Source: Candidatus Poribacteria bacterium
GTDB taxonomy: Bacteria; Poribacteria; WGA-4E; WGA-3G
DNA: 27,981 nt
Direction: 5' to 3'
NCBI GenBank assembly: GCA_007571355.1
Contig: RKRO01000204.1
Span: 1-27,981 of the forward strand
Shown here: one piece after another, positions 1-6,890 of the stretch
How positions within the stretch are numbered: the stretch's first letter is position 1
How the letters are laid out: each line of letters opens with the position of its first letter
Program-made: the position numbers and the translations under genes
The notes under the pieces: model-generated
Database searches by the model: none
Told to the model about the DNA's origin: nothing
What the model saw: the letters and a program-made list of their open reading frames with translations, nothing else

Positions 1-3
1 AAG

Positions 4-33
4 TTGACACTTTTAGGGTGTGCAGCACATATT
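4..33 (+). promoter_or_regulatory. Possible weak promoter for the A1-B1 operon
   Basis: A perfect TTGACA hexamer at 4-9 is followed after 18 bp by CATATT (28-33), a 4 of 6 match to the -10 consensus. The -10 is poor and the window edge cuts off upstream context, so this is only a candidate. Confidence 0.25.
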
Positions 34-106
34 CATGGGTGTGATAAGGATAGGCAGTTGTCTTCTCAGGCATTCTCCCATTCACCCTTCTGAGAGAGGT
101 GATAAG

Positions 107-892
107 ATGTTGAGCCATTTACTTTCGAGTCGTTTGATACAAGCCGGGCTCGCGTTCTTTGTCATAGTTGTCGGGGGCAGCCTGCTCTATAGTTGGCACG
201 ACAAACGCACGACTGAGAAAGAGCTGGCACCGCACGACCGATTTTTACAGGGCATCCAACAGAAACAGAACGCGACACGCCCTATAAAAGCGGAAACCGT
301 TGAAAACGCGAACACCGGTACACTTCTAGCGGCACCGGAGGAAAGCATCGCGACGGAGACCGAGACACCCACCGAGTTACCGAGTGACTCAGAATCCGTG
401 GACGCGAGGGAGACGCTCGTACCCGACGATATGGCAACAGCGGAAACCCCCGCGGCAGACGTGCCCGTCTCGCCTTATGGGTTCGGACCTTACCCAGAGG
501 TACCACAGGGATATAGGGCGGTGCAGTGGCCGCGCAGCTCCGCGGAGCATGAGTTGATGATACGCGTCGGGATAAAGCTCTGGAAACAAGGAATAAAAAC
601 AGTAGGTTCAAGCAGGGACGGTAGAACTGGGTTAATTTATCCAAACATTCCGGGTATCGTCTATATCGAGTGGGCACAGGATCTACAACCTAATGGCTCT
701 GTGCTACAATATGCTTCAAGATATTCAGGTCCGCCAGAGACAGTCCAAGCCATTCTTAATCAATCCTACAATAGGGAATCGCCATTTCCAGGTATTATCA
801 CTGAGAGTGATATTCCCCCAGGAATCAGCGTAATTTCTTACACTGAAGGTGGCATTGATCCTTATGAATTCCTCGAAATAAAAAAGGAGTAA
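107..892 (+). CDS. Membrane-anchored protein A, copy 1 (unknown function)
   Basis: I do not recognise this family. The reading frame is open from 20, but I start at 107 because GAGAGG lies just upstream and the start region is the same as that of the paralogue at 1512. The 261-residue product has one hydrophobic segment at about residues 11-29, likely an uncleaved N-terminal anchor, then a conserved juxtamembrane region (SWHDKRTTEK, FLQGIQQKQNA). A Thr/Glu/Ala/Pro-rich linker follows at about 60-120, then a conserved GFGPYPE motif near 125-131 and a C-terminal domain of about 125 residues ending in GIDPYEFLEIKKE. The likely topology is a short cytoplasmic tail with the C-terminal domain outside the membrane. 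The next gene starts 4 bp after the stop, and its SD (AAGGAG, 884-889) lies in the last codons of this gene, so the two are probably translationally coupled. Confidence 0.8.
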   Translation: MLSHLLSSRLIQAGLAFFVIVVGGSLLYSWHDKRTTEKELAPHDRFLQGIQQKQNATRPIKAETVENANTGTLLAAPEESIATETETPTELPSDSESVDARETLVPDDMATAETPAADVPVSPYGFGPYPEVPQGYRAVQWPRSSAEHELMIRVGIKLWKQGIKTVGSSRDGRTGLIYPNIPGIVYIEWAQDLQPNGSVLQYASRYSGPPETVQAILNQSYNRESPFPGIITESDIPPGISVISYTEGGIDPYEFLEIKKE

Positions 893-896
893 CATT

Positions 897-1343
897 ATGA
901 AAAGAAAATCGGGTATCGCAATTGTTTTTAGTCTTTTATTTTTTTGTGCTTTTATCGCAATAGCTAAAAATAATTACATTCAAAGAGAAGATGATATTAA
1001 CGGGGGAGGTCTTATTGGTAAGTACCGAGTTGCAGTGGATAAGCAAGGCCCCCTAACTGCTTCATGCTCAACCGCTGTGTATCGAGGGTCTATATGGCAT
1101 TTAAGTGCCTCTGCCGATATTAGTAACACCGACCCCAACGTTGAGGGAAGTTATGAAGTTACGGCGAAAGTGCTTTTAGGAGCATCGTTCGTTAATCAGT
1201 ATGAAGGGACACATTCTGATGGTCGGGGGGAGTATGTAAGTGCAGGTGGGATAATACCAGAGCCTACTATAGATGATGCGGAGGCATATGCAGTCATTAC
1301 CGGCGGCGGTCATCCGGATGCTGAAGCAGATATTCCATGGTAA
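897..1343 (+). CDS. Small exported protein B, copy 1 (unknown function)
   Basis: This 148-residue protein begins with a classic signal peptide: basic MKRKSG, then a hydrophobic run to about residue 23 (FCAFIAIAK). The mature part is Gly/Ser/Thr/Ala-rich, acidic towards its end, and looks beta-rich; it has one cysteine (ASCSTA). No family is recognised. It has a strong SD (AAGGAG) overlapping the end of the A1 gene and starts 4 bp after that stop, so A1 and B1 are probably made together. The same A-then-B order recurs at 1512-2815 and, as a relic, at 2887-3155. B1 and B2 resemble each other in size, signal peptide and an Ala/Ser-rich stretch, but align far less well than A1 and A2 do. A secreted partner or substrate of A is a guess. 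Confidence 0.75.
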   Translation: MKRKSGIAIVFSLLFFCAFIAIAKNNYIQREDDINGGGLIGKYRVAVDKQGPLTASCSTAVYRGSIWHLSASADISNTDPNVEGSYEVTAKVLLGASFVNQYEGTHSDGRGEYVSAGGIIPEPTIDDAEAYAVITGGGHPDAEADIPW

Positions 1344-1372
1344 TGGTAAATTTTTAGCTTTTTTCCGCGACA

Positions 1373-1429
1373 GCGCTAACCTAATTGTAGCATAAAACAC
1401 GCTTGTTTTTGCAACTTTTAGGTTAGCGC
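1373..1429. repeat. 12-bp perfect inverted repeat between the two A-B modules
   Basis: GCGCTAACCTAA at 1373-1384 is exactly inverted at 1418-1429, with a 33-nt loop containing a GTAGCATAA...CTTG motif like that of other hairpin repeats here. It lies about 30 bp after the B1 stop and about 80 bp before A2. It may act as a transcript-end hairpin or be a REP-like repeat, but there is no clear U-tract. Confidence 0.6.
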
Positions 1430-1511
1430 CTCAACAAAGGAAGATTGCCATCTCTCCAACCCGTTATCTTTTCCGGCATTTTTCCATCAACTTTATGAGA
1501 GAGGTGATAAG

Positions 1512-2306
1512 ATGTTGAGCCATTTACTTTCGAGTCGTTTGATACAAGCCGGTATCGTGTTCTGTGTGTTGTGTGTTGTCGGAAGTCTGCTCTATAGTTG
1601 GCACGACAAACGCACGACCGAGAAAGCGTTGGCACCGCACGACCAATTTTTGCAGGGGATCCAACAGAAACAGAACGCGGCACGCCCTGCAGAAACGGTG
1701 AACGCACCGACAGACACCGAGACATCCAGTCTTGTCAACACGACCCTTGAAACAACGGACACACCGATGCCCGAGGCAACCAAAGCGGAAACAAGAGACG
1801 CGACCGAGCTCGCGGCCCTCGCTGATGCGCTCTTACCCAATGATGTCGTTTCAGAGGAAGAAGCACCCACGGAGGAGGTGGCTGTCTCACCTTTTGGATT
1901 TGGGCCTTATCCTGAGATACCAATAGGTTATACCACCCGCCACGGAAAAACCGTTTGGCAGTATCCGGGTAGTTTGCCGATGTACAACCAGAGGAATATA
2001 GAACTAATTCACCGCGTTATGATCGCATCATGGAATGATGGAGATACCCACTTTATAGGTGCCACTTTCGAAAGAGGTAAAATCTATTTACAATATCCAA
2101 ATACCATGTATGTTCGGTATACAAGACGTGAACGTTCAAATGGCACAGTTCAACGTCGTATCACATCGTGGACTTCTGGAGAACACAATCAGTCAGCAAT
2201 AGATCAGATACTGGAAGGCAAAATTCCAATGGGCGTAACTTTAATTGATATGGATTCCGAAGATGTTGGAATAGATCCATATACATTTTTGGGATTGAAT
2301 GAATAA
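1512..2306 (+). CDS. Membrane-anchored protein A, copy 2 (unknown function)
   Basis: This is a paralogue of the protein at 107-892, 264 residues long. The first 14 residues (MLSHLLSSRLIQAG) are identical, as is the DNA from the SD into the coding region. The single anchor (about residues 11-29), the SWHDKRTTEK region, a longer acidic Thr/Glu/Ala-rich linker (about 60-122), the GFGPYPE motif (129-135) and a C-terminal VGIDPYTFL tail are all conserved. The part between GFGPYPE and the tail has diverged strongly from copy 1, which suggests that the C-terminal domain carries the specificity. The SD is GAGAGG just upstream of ATG. Gene B2 follows 11 bp after the stop with its own strong SD. Family and biochemical role are unknown. 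Confidence 0.85.
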   Translation: MLSHLLSSRLIQAGIVFCVLCVVGSLLYSWHDKRTTEKALAPHDQFLQGIQQKQNAARPAETVNAPTDTETSSLVNTTLETTDTPMPEATKAETRDATELAALADALLPNDVVSEEEAPTEEVAVSPFGFGPYPEIPIGYTTRHGKTVWQYPGSLPMYNQRNIELIHRVMIASWNDGDTHFIGATFERGKIYLQYPNTMYVRYTRRERSNGTVQRRITSWTSGEHNQSAIDQILEGKIPMGVTLIDMDSEDVGIDPYTFLGLNE

Positions 2307-2317
2307 AGGAGATAGAA

Positions 2318-2815
2318 ATGTTGATTATCAGACGCACAGTCATGTGCACTTTCTTAGTTGCTTTGAGTTTTCTTATGCCTACGAGTTTAGCACACAATCC
2401 CACTGTCATAATAGACTCTGAAGTCGGCGGGGCATTTCCCAGCAGACAGTTATTTCTTTCAGATGGGCATTCTGCACATGATTCCATCTCGGCAAATGCC
2501 GGTGCTAGAGAGAGACTGAAAATCAGTGGCATAGAAGCGTATGCAAGTGCTTATGTTTCGGCAAGCCAAAAACTCACCTTTCCTGATGGATCTATAGGTA
2601 TGCCGTACGGACATTGGCAAATATATGCTCAAGTTACAGACGGAGCCTCTCCTGATGAGGATTGCGGTGATTACTCAGGGTACCTATCTAAGGGCGGAAC
2701 CGACTATACAGATGAGGACATCGTTGGTGATGATCTGGATGACGCAAGTGCTGAAGGGTATGCCGATGTCTACAATCAAATCTCACAGAGTGCTTCTTGT
2801 AGTGTATCAATGTAA
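2318..2815 (+). CDS. Small exported protein B, copy 2 (unknown function)
   Basis: The product is 165 residues with a signal peptide (MLIIRRTVMCTFLVALSFLM, cleavage probably near SLA-H). The mature protein starts HNPTVIIDSE and is rich in Ser, Ala, Gly and Asp, with three cysteines, one in an EDCGDYSGY stretch and one in a C-terminal ASCSVSM. The strong SD AAGGAG (2306-2311) overlaps the stop of the A2 gene, so this is the second gene of the second A-B module. The sequence right after the signal peptide (AHNP) is matched by the damaged third copy at 2962-3155. I do not recognise a domain. Charge pattern and size suggest a secreted or surface protein rather than an enzyme; that is inference. 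Confidence 0.75.
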   Translation: MLIIRRTVMCTFLVALSFLMPTSLAHNPTVIIDSEVGGAFPSRQLFLSDGHSAHDSISANAGARERLKISGIEAYASAYVSASQKLTFPDGSIGMPYGHWQIYAQVTDGASPDEDCGDYSGYLSKGGTDYTDEDIVGDDLDDASAEGYADVYNQISQSASCSVSM

Positions 2816-2886
2816 TTTGATAGTAAACCCAAACCTTGATACAGCATTCAAAGAGTTGTCCGAGCACAGACACAATGTGCTCATAA

Positions 2887-2949
2887 AAGGAAAAAAGAAA
2901 TGCAAAAGTCGGTATTGACCCATACAAGTTCTTAGGCATAAATAAATGA
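2887..2949 (+). pseudogene. Relic of a third A gene (C-terminal tail only)
   Basis: An open stretch ending in VGIDPYKFLGINK plus TGA (2908-2949) matches the C-terminal tails of A1 (GIDPYEFLEIKKE) and A2 (VGIDPYTFLGLNE). No start, anchor or GFGPYPE motif precedes it, because B2 ends only about 70 bp upstream. It is best read as what remains of a third A copy after a deletion, and it sits directly upstream of a damaged third B copy, keeping the A-B order. Confidence 0.75.
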
Positions 2950-2961
2950 GAGAATAAAAAA

Positions 2962-3155
2962 ATGATGATTAGATTTCTGTTTTCTTTATTGACAATTTGG
3001 TGTGTGTTTTTTCACACACTTTCGCTCATAATCCGATAGGTGATTATGATGTGGTAATTTACGATGACTATATGACTATATGTATACATGGAAGACTCTG
3101 CGGAAGTATCAGTATAACAAATGGATATAGCGCGAGCAGCAGTGCCTCTCGGTAA
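2962..3155 (+). pseudogene. Frameshifted relic of a third B gene
   Basis: ATG at 2962 opens a signal-peptide-like run (MMIRFLFSLLTIWCVFFHTL), which stops at TAG 3037-3039. A shift near 3019-3024 to the next frame continues as AHNPIGDYDVVIYDD up to a TAA at 3153-3155. AHNP is the sequence found just after the signal peptide of B2, and the Ala/Ser-rich end resembles the B family. Total length is well below that of B1 and B2, so the copy is both frameshifted and truncated. It follows the A3 relic by 12 bp. Confidence 0.65.
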
Positions 3156-3420
3156 TTGTCAATAGTTTTGCCGTAAAGCGGGCGAATCGTTCTACCCGCT
3201 AAAAACATAAAACGGAATCGGAAGTTTCCGTAGCATTTTCTGTTTTTCACGGTTTCCCCTTTTTTCGACGCGCCTGTTATTTTCGGATAGCGGGCGCGTT
3301 TCTATTATAGCTATCCAGGGCCTGCTTTTCGTGTTAGACCCCGCCGCGGGAACAGGGGAGTGAACGCGGGCGAGGGAACCTCGCCCCTACGATGGCCGCG
3401 CTGCCGAGAGGCCAGAAACT
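3156..3420. other. Non-coding stretch with several hairpins
   Basis: No convincing gene. It contains AGCGGG/CCCGCT (about 3177-3200), a CGGAA/TTCCG hairpin (about 3212-3231), the terminator-like stem at 3267-3299, and a short repeat around 3368-3388 in which GGGCGAGG and CCTCGCCC flank GAA. The last belongs to the GTAGG-type hairpin family found elsewhere in the window. Confidence 0.5.
3267..3310 (+). terminator. Possible terminator after the A-B array
   Basis: ACGCGCC (3268-3274) pairs with GGCGCGT (3293-3299), followed by TTTCTATTATA. The stem is 7 bp with an 18-nt loop and the T-run is interrupted, so intrinsic termination is plausible rather than certain. Confidence 0.4.
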
Positions 3421-3424
3421 ACCT

Positions 3425-3490
3425 TTGACAAAATATTTACACACACCTATAGAAAAGTCTATTGTCAAATTCGGACCCTTATGATACAAT
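3425..3490 (+). promoter_or_regulatory. Tandem sigma70-like promoters upstream of the dehydratase gene
   Basis: Promoter P1 is TTGACA (3425-3430), 17 bp, TATAGA (3448-3453). Promoter P2 is TTGTCA (3462-3467), 17 bp, TACAAT (3485-3490), about 40 bp before the start codon. The two -35 regions form an 8-bp inverted repeat (TTTGACAA at 3424-3431, TTGTCAAA at 3462-3469), so a dimeric regulator could bind both; that last point is inference. Confidence 0.6.
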
Positions 3491-3530
3491 GCAACGGACT
3501 AAGTTAAAGTACTTCTGACAGGAGAAATAT

Positions 3531-4658
3531 ATGAAGATCGATAAAATTGAGTCTTTTTTCATCAGGAACGGCTACGTGATTCGGATTCACACCGATACGG
3601 GTATCAGCGGTGTCGGGCAAACCGCTTGCTGGGGCTATCCAGAAGCCGTTGATAGCATCATCAACACGTTTAAGAAACACCTCATCGGGCAGAATCCGCT
3701 GCGGATTGAGCATCACTGGCAATACCTCTACCGCATGGGACCGTTTCGCGGGACTGCCCTGAGCGGTGCGATTAGCGCGGTAGACATCGCATTGTGGGAC
3801 ATCAAGGGCAAACATCTCGGAGTCCCAATCTGGGAATTGTTAGGCGGCAATTGCCGTGATAAAATCCGATTACACCTGCTCGGCGGCGGCAGCACCCCAG
3901 AAACGATGTTTGAAGCGGCGAAAGCAGCCGTAGCAGAAGGTTTCACAGCACTCAAATTTGATCCGTTGGTCGGAAATTTCCAAGATATGGGAGTCGATCG
4001 GCTCGTTAAGACTGCCCGCGATCTCGTCGCAGCGGCACGGGAAGGTGGTGGCCCCGACCTCGACCTCATCGTTGAGGTGCATCGGAAACTGACACCCATG
4101 AATAGCATCGTGTTAGAAGCCGCTTTGGCACCGTTTAATCTCTATTTTATTGAAGACCCGATTCAGATAGATACCATCACAACGCAAGCGGAATTAGCGA
4201 AACGGATGACAACACCGCTCGCTATCGGGGAACGCAATGTAAGCATCTGGGAATTCCGTGAACTGCTGGAGGCAGGCGGCCCACAATACGTACGTCCGGA
4301 TGTCGGTCTGGCAGGCGGGATAACGCACTGCAAGAAAATCGCGGCACTCGCTGAAGCGTACCACAGCGCGGTGGTCACGCATAATTTCCTCGGACCGCTG
4401 ATTACTGCCGCCTCGTTGCACTTAGATACGAGCATCCCGAATTTCATTACACAAGAATATACGAAGTCCGATGAATCCTCAGATTTCGCCGTTTACAAAG
4501 TGGCGTATCAACGAGAGGGGGGGTATATTCCGATTCCCGAAATTCCGGGTTTGGGGATTGAACTTGACGATAGTTTAATCGAGCAGAACCTGTATCAACC
4601 GATGAATACCGGTACGACACCGCTGCGCGAAGACGGCTCTGTCGCTTATGCGGTGTAA
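3531..4658 (+). CDS. Enolase-superfamily (mandelate racemase/galactonate dehydratase-like) enzyme
   Basis: The 375-residue protein has the usual length and order of the mandelate racemase/muconate lactonizing family: an N-terminal capping domain (about 1-115) with the signature SGAISAVDIALWDIKGK, then a barrel. Likely metal and catalytic positions are Glu182 and His184 in VEVHRKL, Glu208 in FIEDP, Glu234 in IGERN and His284 in THNF. The E-x-H pattern on the third strand and the HNF near the end resemble the D-galactonate/mannonate dehydratase group, which remove water from sugar acids to give 2-keto-3-deoxy acids; the exact substrate cannot be read from sequence. The start is supported by AGGAG at 3520-3524. 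A PhyH dioxygenase follows on the same strand after about 225 bp. A second sugar-acid dehydratase lies on the other strand at 10423-12387, so the region may serve sugar-acid breakdown. Confidence 0.92.
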   Translation: MKIDKIESFFIRNGYVIRIHTDTGISGVGQTACWGYPEAVDSIINTFKKHLIGQNPLRIEHHWQYLYRMGPFRGTALSGAISAVDIALWDIKGKHLGVPIWELLGGNCRDKIRLHLLGGGSTPETMFEAAKAAVAEGFTALKFDPLVGNFQDMGVDRLVKTARDLVAAAREGGGPDLDLIVEVHRKLTPMNSIVLEAALAPFNLYFIEDPIQIDTITTQAELAKRMTTPLAIGERNVSIWEFRELLEAGGPQYVRPDVGLAGGITHCKKIAALAEAYHSAVVTHNFLGPLITAASLHLDTSIPNFITQEYTKSDESSDFAVYKVAYQREGGYIPIPEIPGLGIELDDSLIEQNLYQPMNTGTTPLREDGSVAYAV

Positions 4659-4740
4659 CAGCAGTAGTACTCCACAACTTAAGCAGCACAGACACCAAGC
4701 CGCAGCGGAGCACTTATCTCTACAGACTCCCTGCAGTTCA

Positions 4741-4755
4741 AGTGAAAATTTCACT
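4741..4755. promoter_or_regulatory. 15-nt palindrome, possible operator
   Basis: AGTGAAA and TTTCACT flank a single A. This near-perfect dyad lies in the 225-bp gap between the dehydratase and PhyH genes, about 130 bp before the latter. It could be a regulator site; no -10/-35 pair is clear beside it. Confidence 0.35.
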
Positions 4756-4883
4756 AAGGGATTGTGTCTGTCCTCTTAAAATAAGCACGAAAACCACGCC
4801 TGAAACGAAGTAGAAGGCGATTCTTAGGCGACAAACGTTCAACTGCCAAGCTTCGCCGCTTAACCACAAGGAAAGGTGAAAAA

Positions 4884-5684
4884 ATGAATGCCGACGAAAA
4901 ATATCTCTTCGATCTGAACGGTTATCTTGTGATAAAAAATGTGCTAACGCCTGAAGAGGTCGCACTTGCGAACGAAGCCATAGACAGACACAGCGAGCAG
5001 GCACGCATCCGTCCGCGCGATCAGGCACTCGACGGTGGTTCACCAGATCTAAAAGGTAAACAAGGGAGAGGTGAACTCAGCGGTATGCTCCACTGGGAAG
5101 AACCGTGGTGCAACCCGTTCCGACACATGCTCACACACCCGACACTCGTCCCTTATCTGAATGTAATATTGGGAAAAGGCTTCCGCATGGATCACCAGAT
5201 GTTCCTGCTTTCAATGGACAAGGGGGCGGAAGGCTTTATTTTCCATGGATCCTCTGGCCCTGGCTTCGACCCGAACCAATACTACATCTTCCGGAATGGA
5301 CAGATGCATAACGGATTGACTGTTGTCACCTTCCAGCTGACAGACGTGCCACCCGGAGCAGGCGGGCTAATCGTTATACCGGGGAGCCACAAGAGCAACT
5401 ATCCGTGTCCACAAGAGATGCGGCTTTACCAGAAACACCAAGAACATATCCGACAGCTCGTCTGCGATGCGGGGGATGTTGTCATCTTCACGGAGGCGGT
5501 GACGCATGGCACGTTGCCATGGACAGCTGACCATCCGCGCCGCTCAATTCTGACGCGCTACACTGCAGGCAATATGGCGTACGTCCCTGCATATCCGATC
5601 CCGGAATGGGCAAATGAACGCCAGCGCGCTGTCATGGAGCCGCCGTATCACTCTCGATTAAATCGTCCCGTATTAGAAACGTAG
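4884..5684 (+). CDS. Phytanoyl-CoA dioxygenase (PhyH) family protein
   Basis: The 266-residue protein matches the PhyH family of Fe(II)/2-oxoglutarate oxygenases: N-terminal FDLNGYLVIKNVLTPEE, a central HNGLTVVTFQLTDVPPGAGG core, then IPGSHKSNYP and a distal THG. Candidate iron ligands are His121 in FIFHGSSG and His208 in VTHGTLPW. The usual H-x-D pair is not obvious here (His121 is followed by GSSGPGFD), so the acidic ligand is unclear. The substrate is unknown; bacterial members hydroxylate diverse small molecules. The start is set by AAGGAAAGGTG just upstream. The coding end runs into a degenerate copy of the GTAGG hairpin repeat (about 5689-5713). A membrane cytochrome gene follows after about 145 bp on the same strand. 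Confidence 0.9.
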   Translation: MNADEKYLFDLNGYLVIKNVLTPEEVALANEAIDRHSEQARIRPRDQALDGGSPDLKGKQGRGELSGMLHWEEPWCNPFRHMLTHPTLVPYLNVILGKGFRMDHQMFLLSMDKGAEGFIFHGSSGPGFDPNQYYIFRNGQMHNGLTVVTFQLTDVPPGAGGLIVIPGSHKSNYPCPQEMRLYQKHQEHIRQLVCDAGDVVIFTEAVTHGTLPWTADHPRRSILTRYTAGNMAYVPAYPIPEWANERQRAVMEPPYHSRLNRPVLET

Positions 5685-5828
5685 GATCGTAGGAGCGAAA
5701 CCTTCTAAACCCCATGTTTTCCCTCAATTAGGATAAAAAACGCAGCGCGGAATGAAATGGAGCGCGGATCTAAGAAATCAACTCTAAAATACAAACCCGC
5801 TCGATTTAACCGCAAGGAAAATTAAAAT

Positions 5829-6890
5829 ATGTCTACTTCAACGAGTGCAATTCTCGGCTTAATCTTCTTAGGCCTCGCGAATGCCTCTGTCTTCTTAATG
5901 TTTAAGTTATGGGGCTATCCGTTTGACAAGGAGACTCGGACGAGTGCCGCGCCTCCATCTTTGATGATGCTTCACCGACTCATCGGTTATGCGTATGCCA
6001 TACTCTATGTCTTTATGATGTGGCACATGGTGCCGCGTCTGTGGAATTACCAAGTCGAACTCCCGCCGCGTACCGTGGCACACCTAATGCTCGGCATTAC
6101 GATCGGTGTGTTGATCCTCGTTAAGATTGCCATTCTCCGATTTTTCCGGCATTTTGAAGAATCCATGCCCTATATTGGCACATGCCTGCTTATCTGCACA
6201 TACCTATTGATTGGGTTGTCGGTGCCGTTCACCTTCCGTGAAGCAGCGTTGCGAACACAGACAGGGGCATTCAGCGAAGAAGGGATCGCGCGAACCCGTA
6301 GGTTACTTGAAAATGCAGGGTTACCAGCGGAAGCACCGCTTGACCAACTTGCATCAAAGCGGAAATTGCGGGAGGGGCAGCACGTTTTACAAGGCAAGTG
6401 CGTCGTCTGCCACGATTTACGTACAATTCTCGCGAAACCGCGTACACCCACAGATTGGGTACGTCTCGTTAATCGGATGGCGATAAAACCGATGATCGGC
6501 GAACCCATTCATCAGGAAGAAGAATGGACAGTCTCAGCGTACCTCATCGCGATTACGCCGGATATCCAAGTTTCGGTGCGGGAGCAGCGACAAGAACAGA
6601 TGCGAGCAGATGAAGCGAAAGCGGCTGTCCAAGTTGCAACTGTCGCTATGGAGGTGGAAGCGACAACAGGGATCGCAGCAGTCGCTTACGATGAAGTAGA
6701 AGCGAAAGCACTTTTTGAGGACAAATGCTCACAATGTCATCCCTTCACGGATGTTGAAGACTATCCGCCTCGCTCCGAAGAAGAGACAACCGAAGTCATA
6801 ACACGGATGATAGATATAGGACTTTACCTTGAAGAGGCAGAGATTGAGGTGATCACGCGCTATATTAACGAAAATTACCTGGAACAGTGA
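5829..6890 (+). CDS. Membrane-anchored di-heme c-type cytochrome
   Basis: The 353-residue protein has about four N-terminal membrane segments (roughly 5-27, 45-65, 84-104, 115-138), with His residues in the second segment region (LHRLIGY, MMWHMV) that could bind a b-type heme. Two exported c-type heme sites follow: CVVCH (Cys191-His195) and CSQCH (Cys300-His304), separated by an Ala/Glu-rich helical linker. The soluble half is therefore periplasmic and carries two hemes. Function is electron transfer, donor and acceptor unknown. AAGGA lies upstream of the ATG. The stop overlaps the GTG at 6887 of the next gene, which encodes a Rieske-flavin enzyme, so the two are very probably co-expressed. 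Heme-ligand details beyond the two CxxCH motifs are inferred. Confidence 0.88.
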   Translation: MSTSTSAILGLIFLGLANASVFLMFKLWGYPFDKETRTSAAPPSLMMLHRLIGYAYAILYVFMMWHMVPRLWNYQVELPPRTVAHLMLGITIGVLILVKIAILRFFRHFEESMPYIGTCLLICTYLLIGLSVPFTFREAALRTQTGAFSEEGIARTRRLLENAGLPAEAPLDQLASKRKLREGQHVLQGKCVVCHDLRTILAKPRTPTDWVRLVNRMAIKPMIGEPIHQEEEWTVSAYLIAITPDIQVSVREQRQEQMRADEAKAAVQVATVAMEVEATTGIAAVAYDEVEAKALFEDKCSQCHPFTDVEDYPPRSEEETTEVITRMIDIGLYLEEAEIEVITRYINENYLEQ

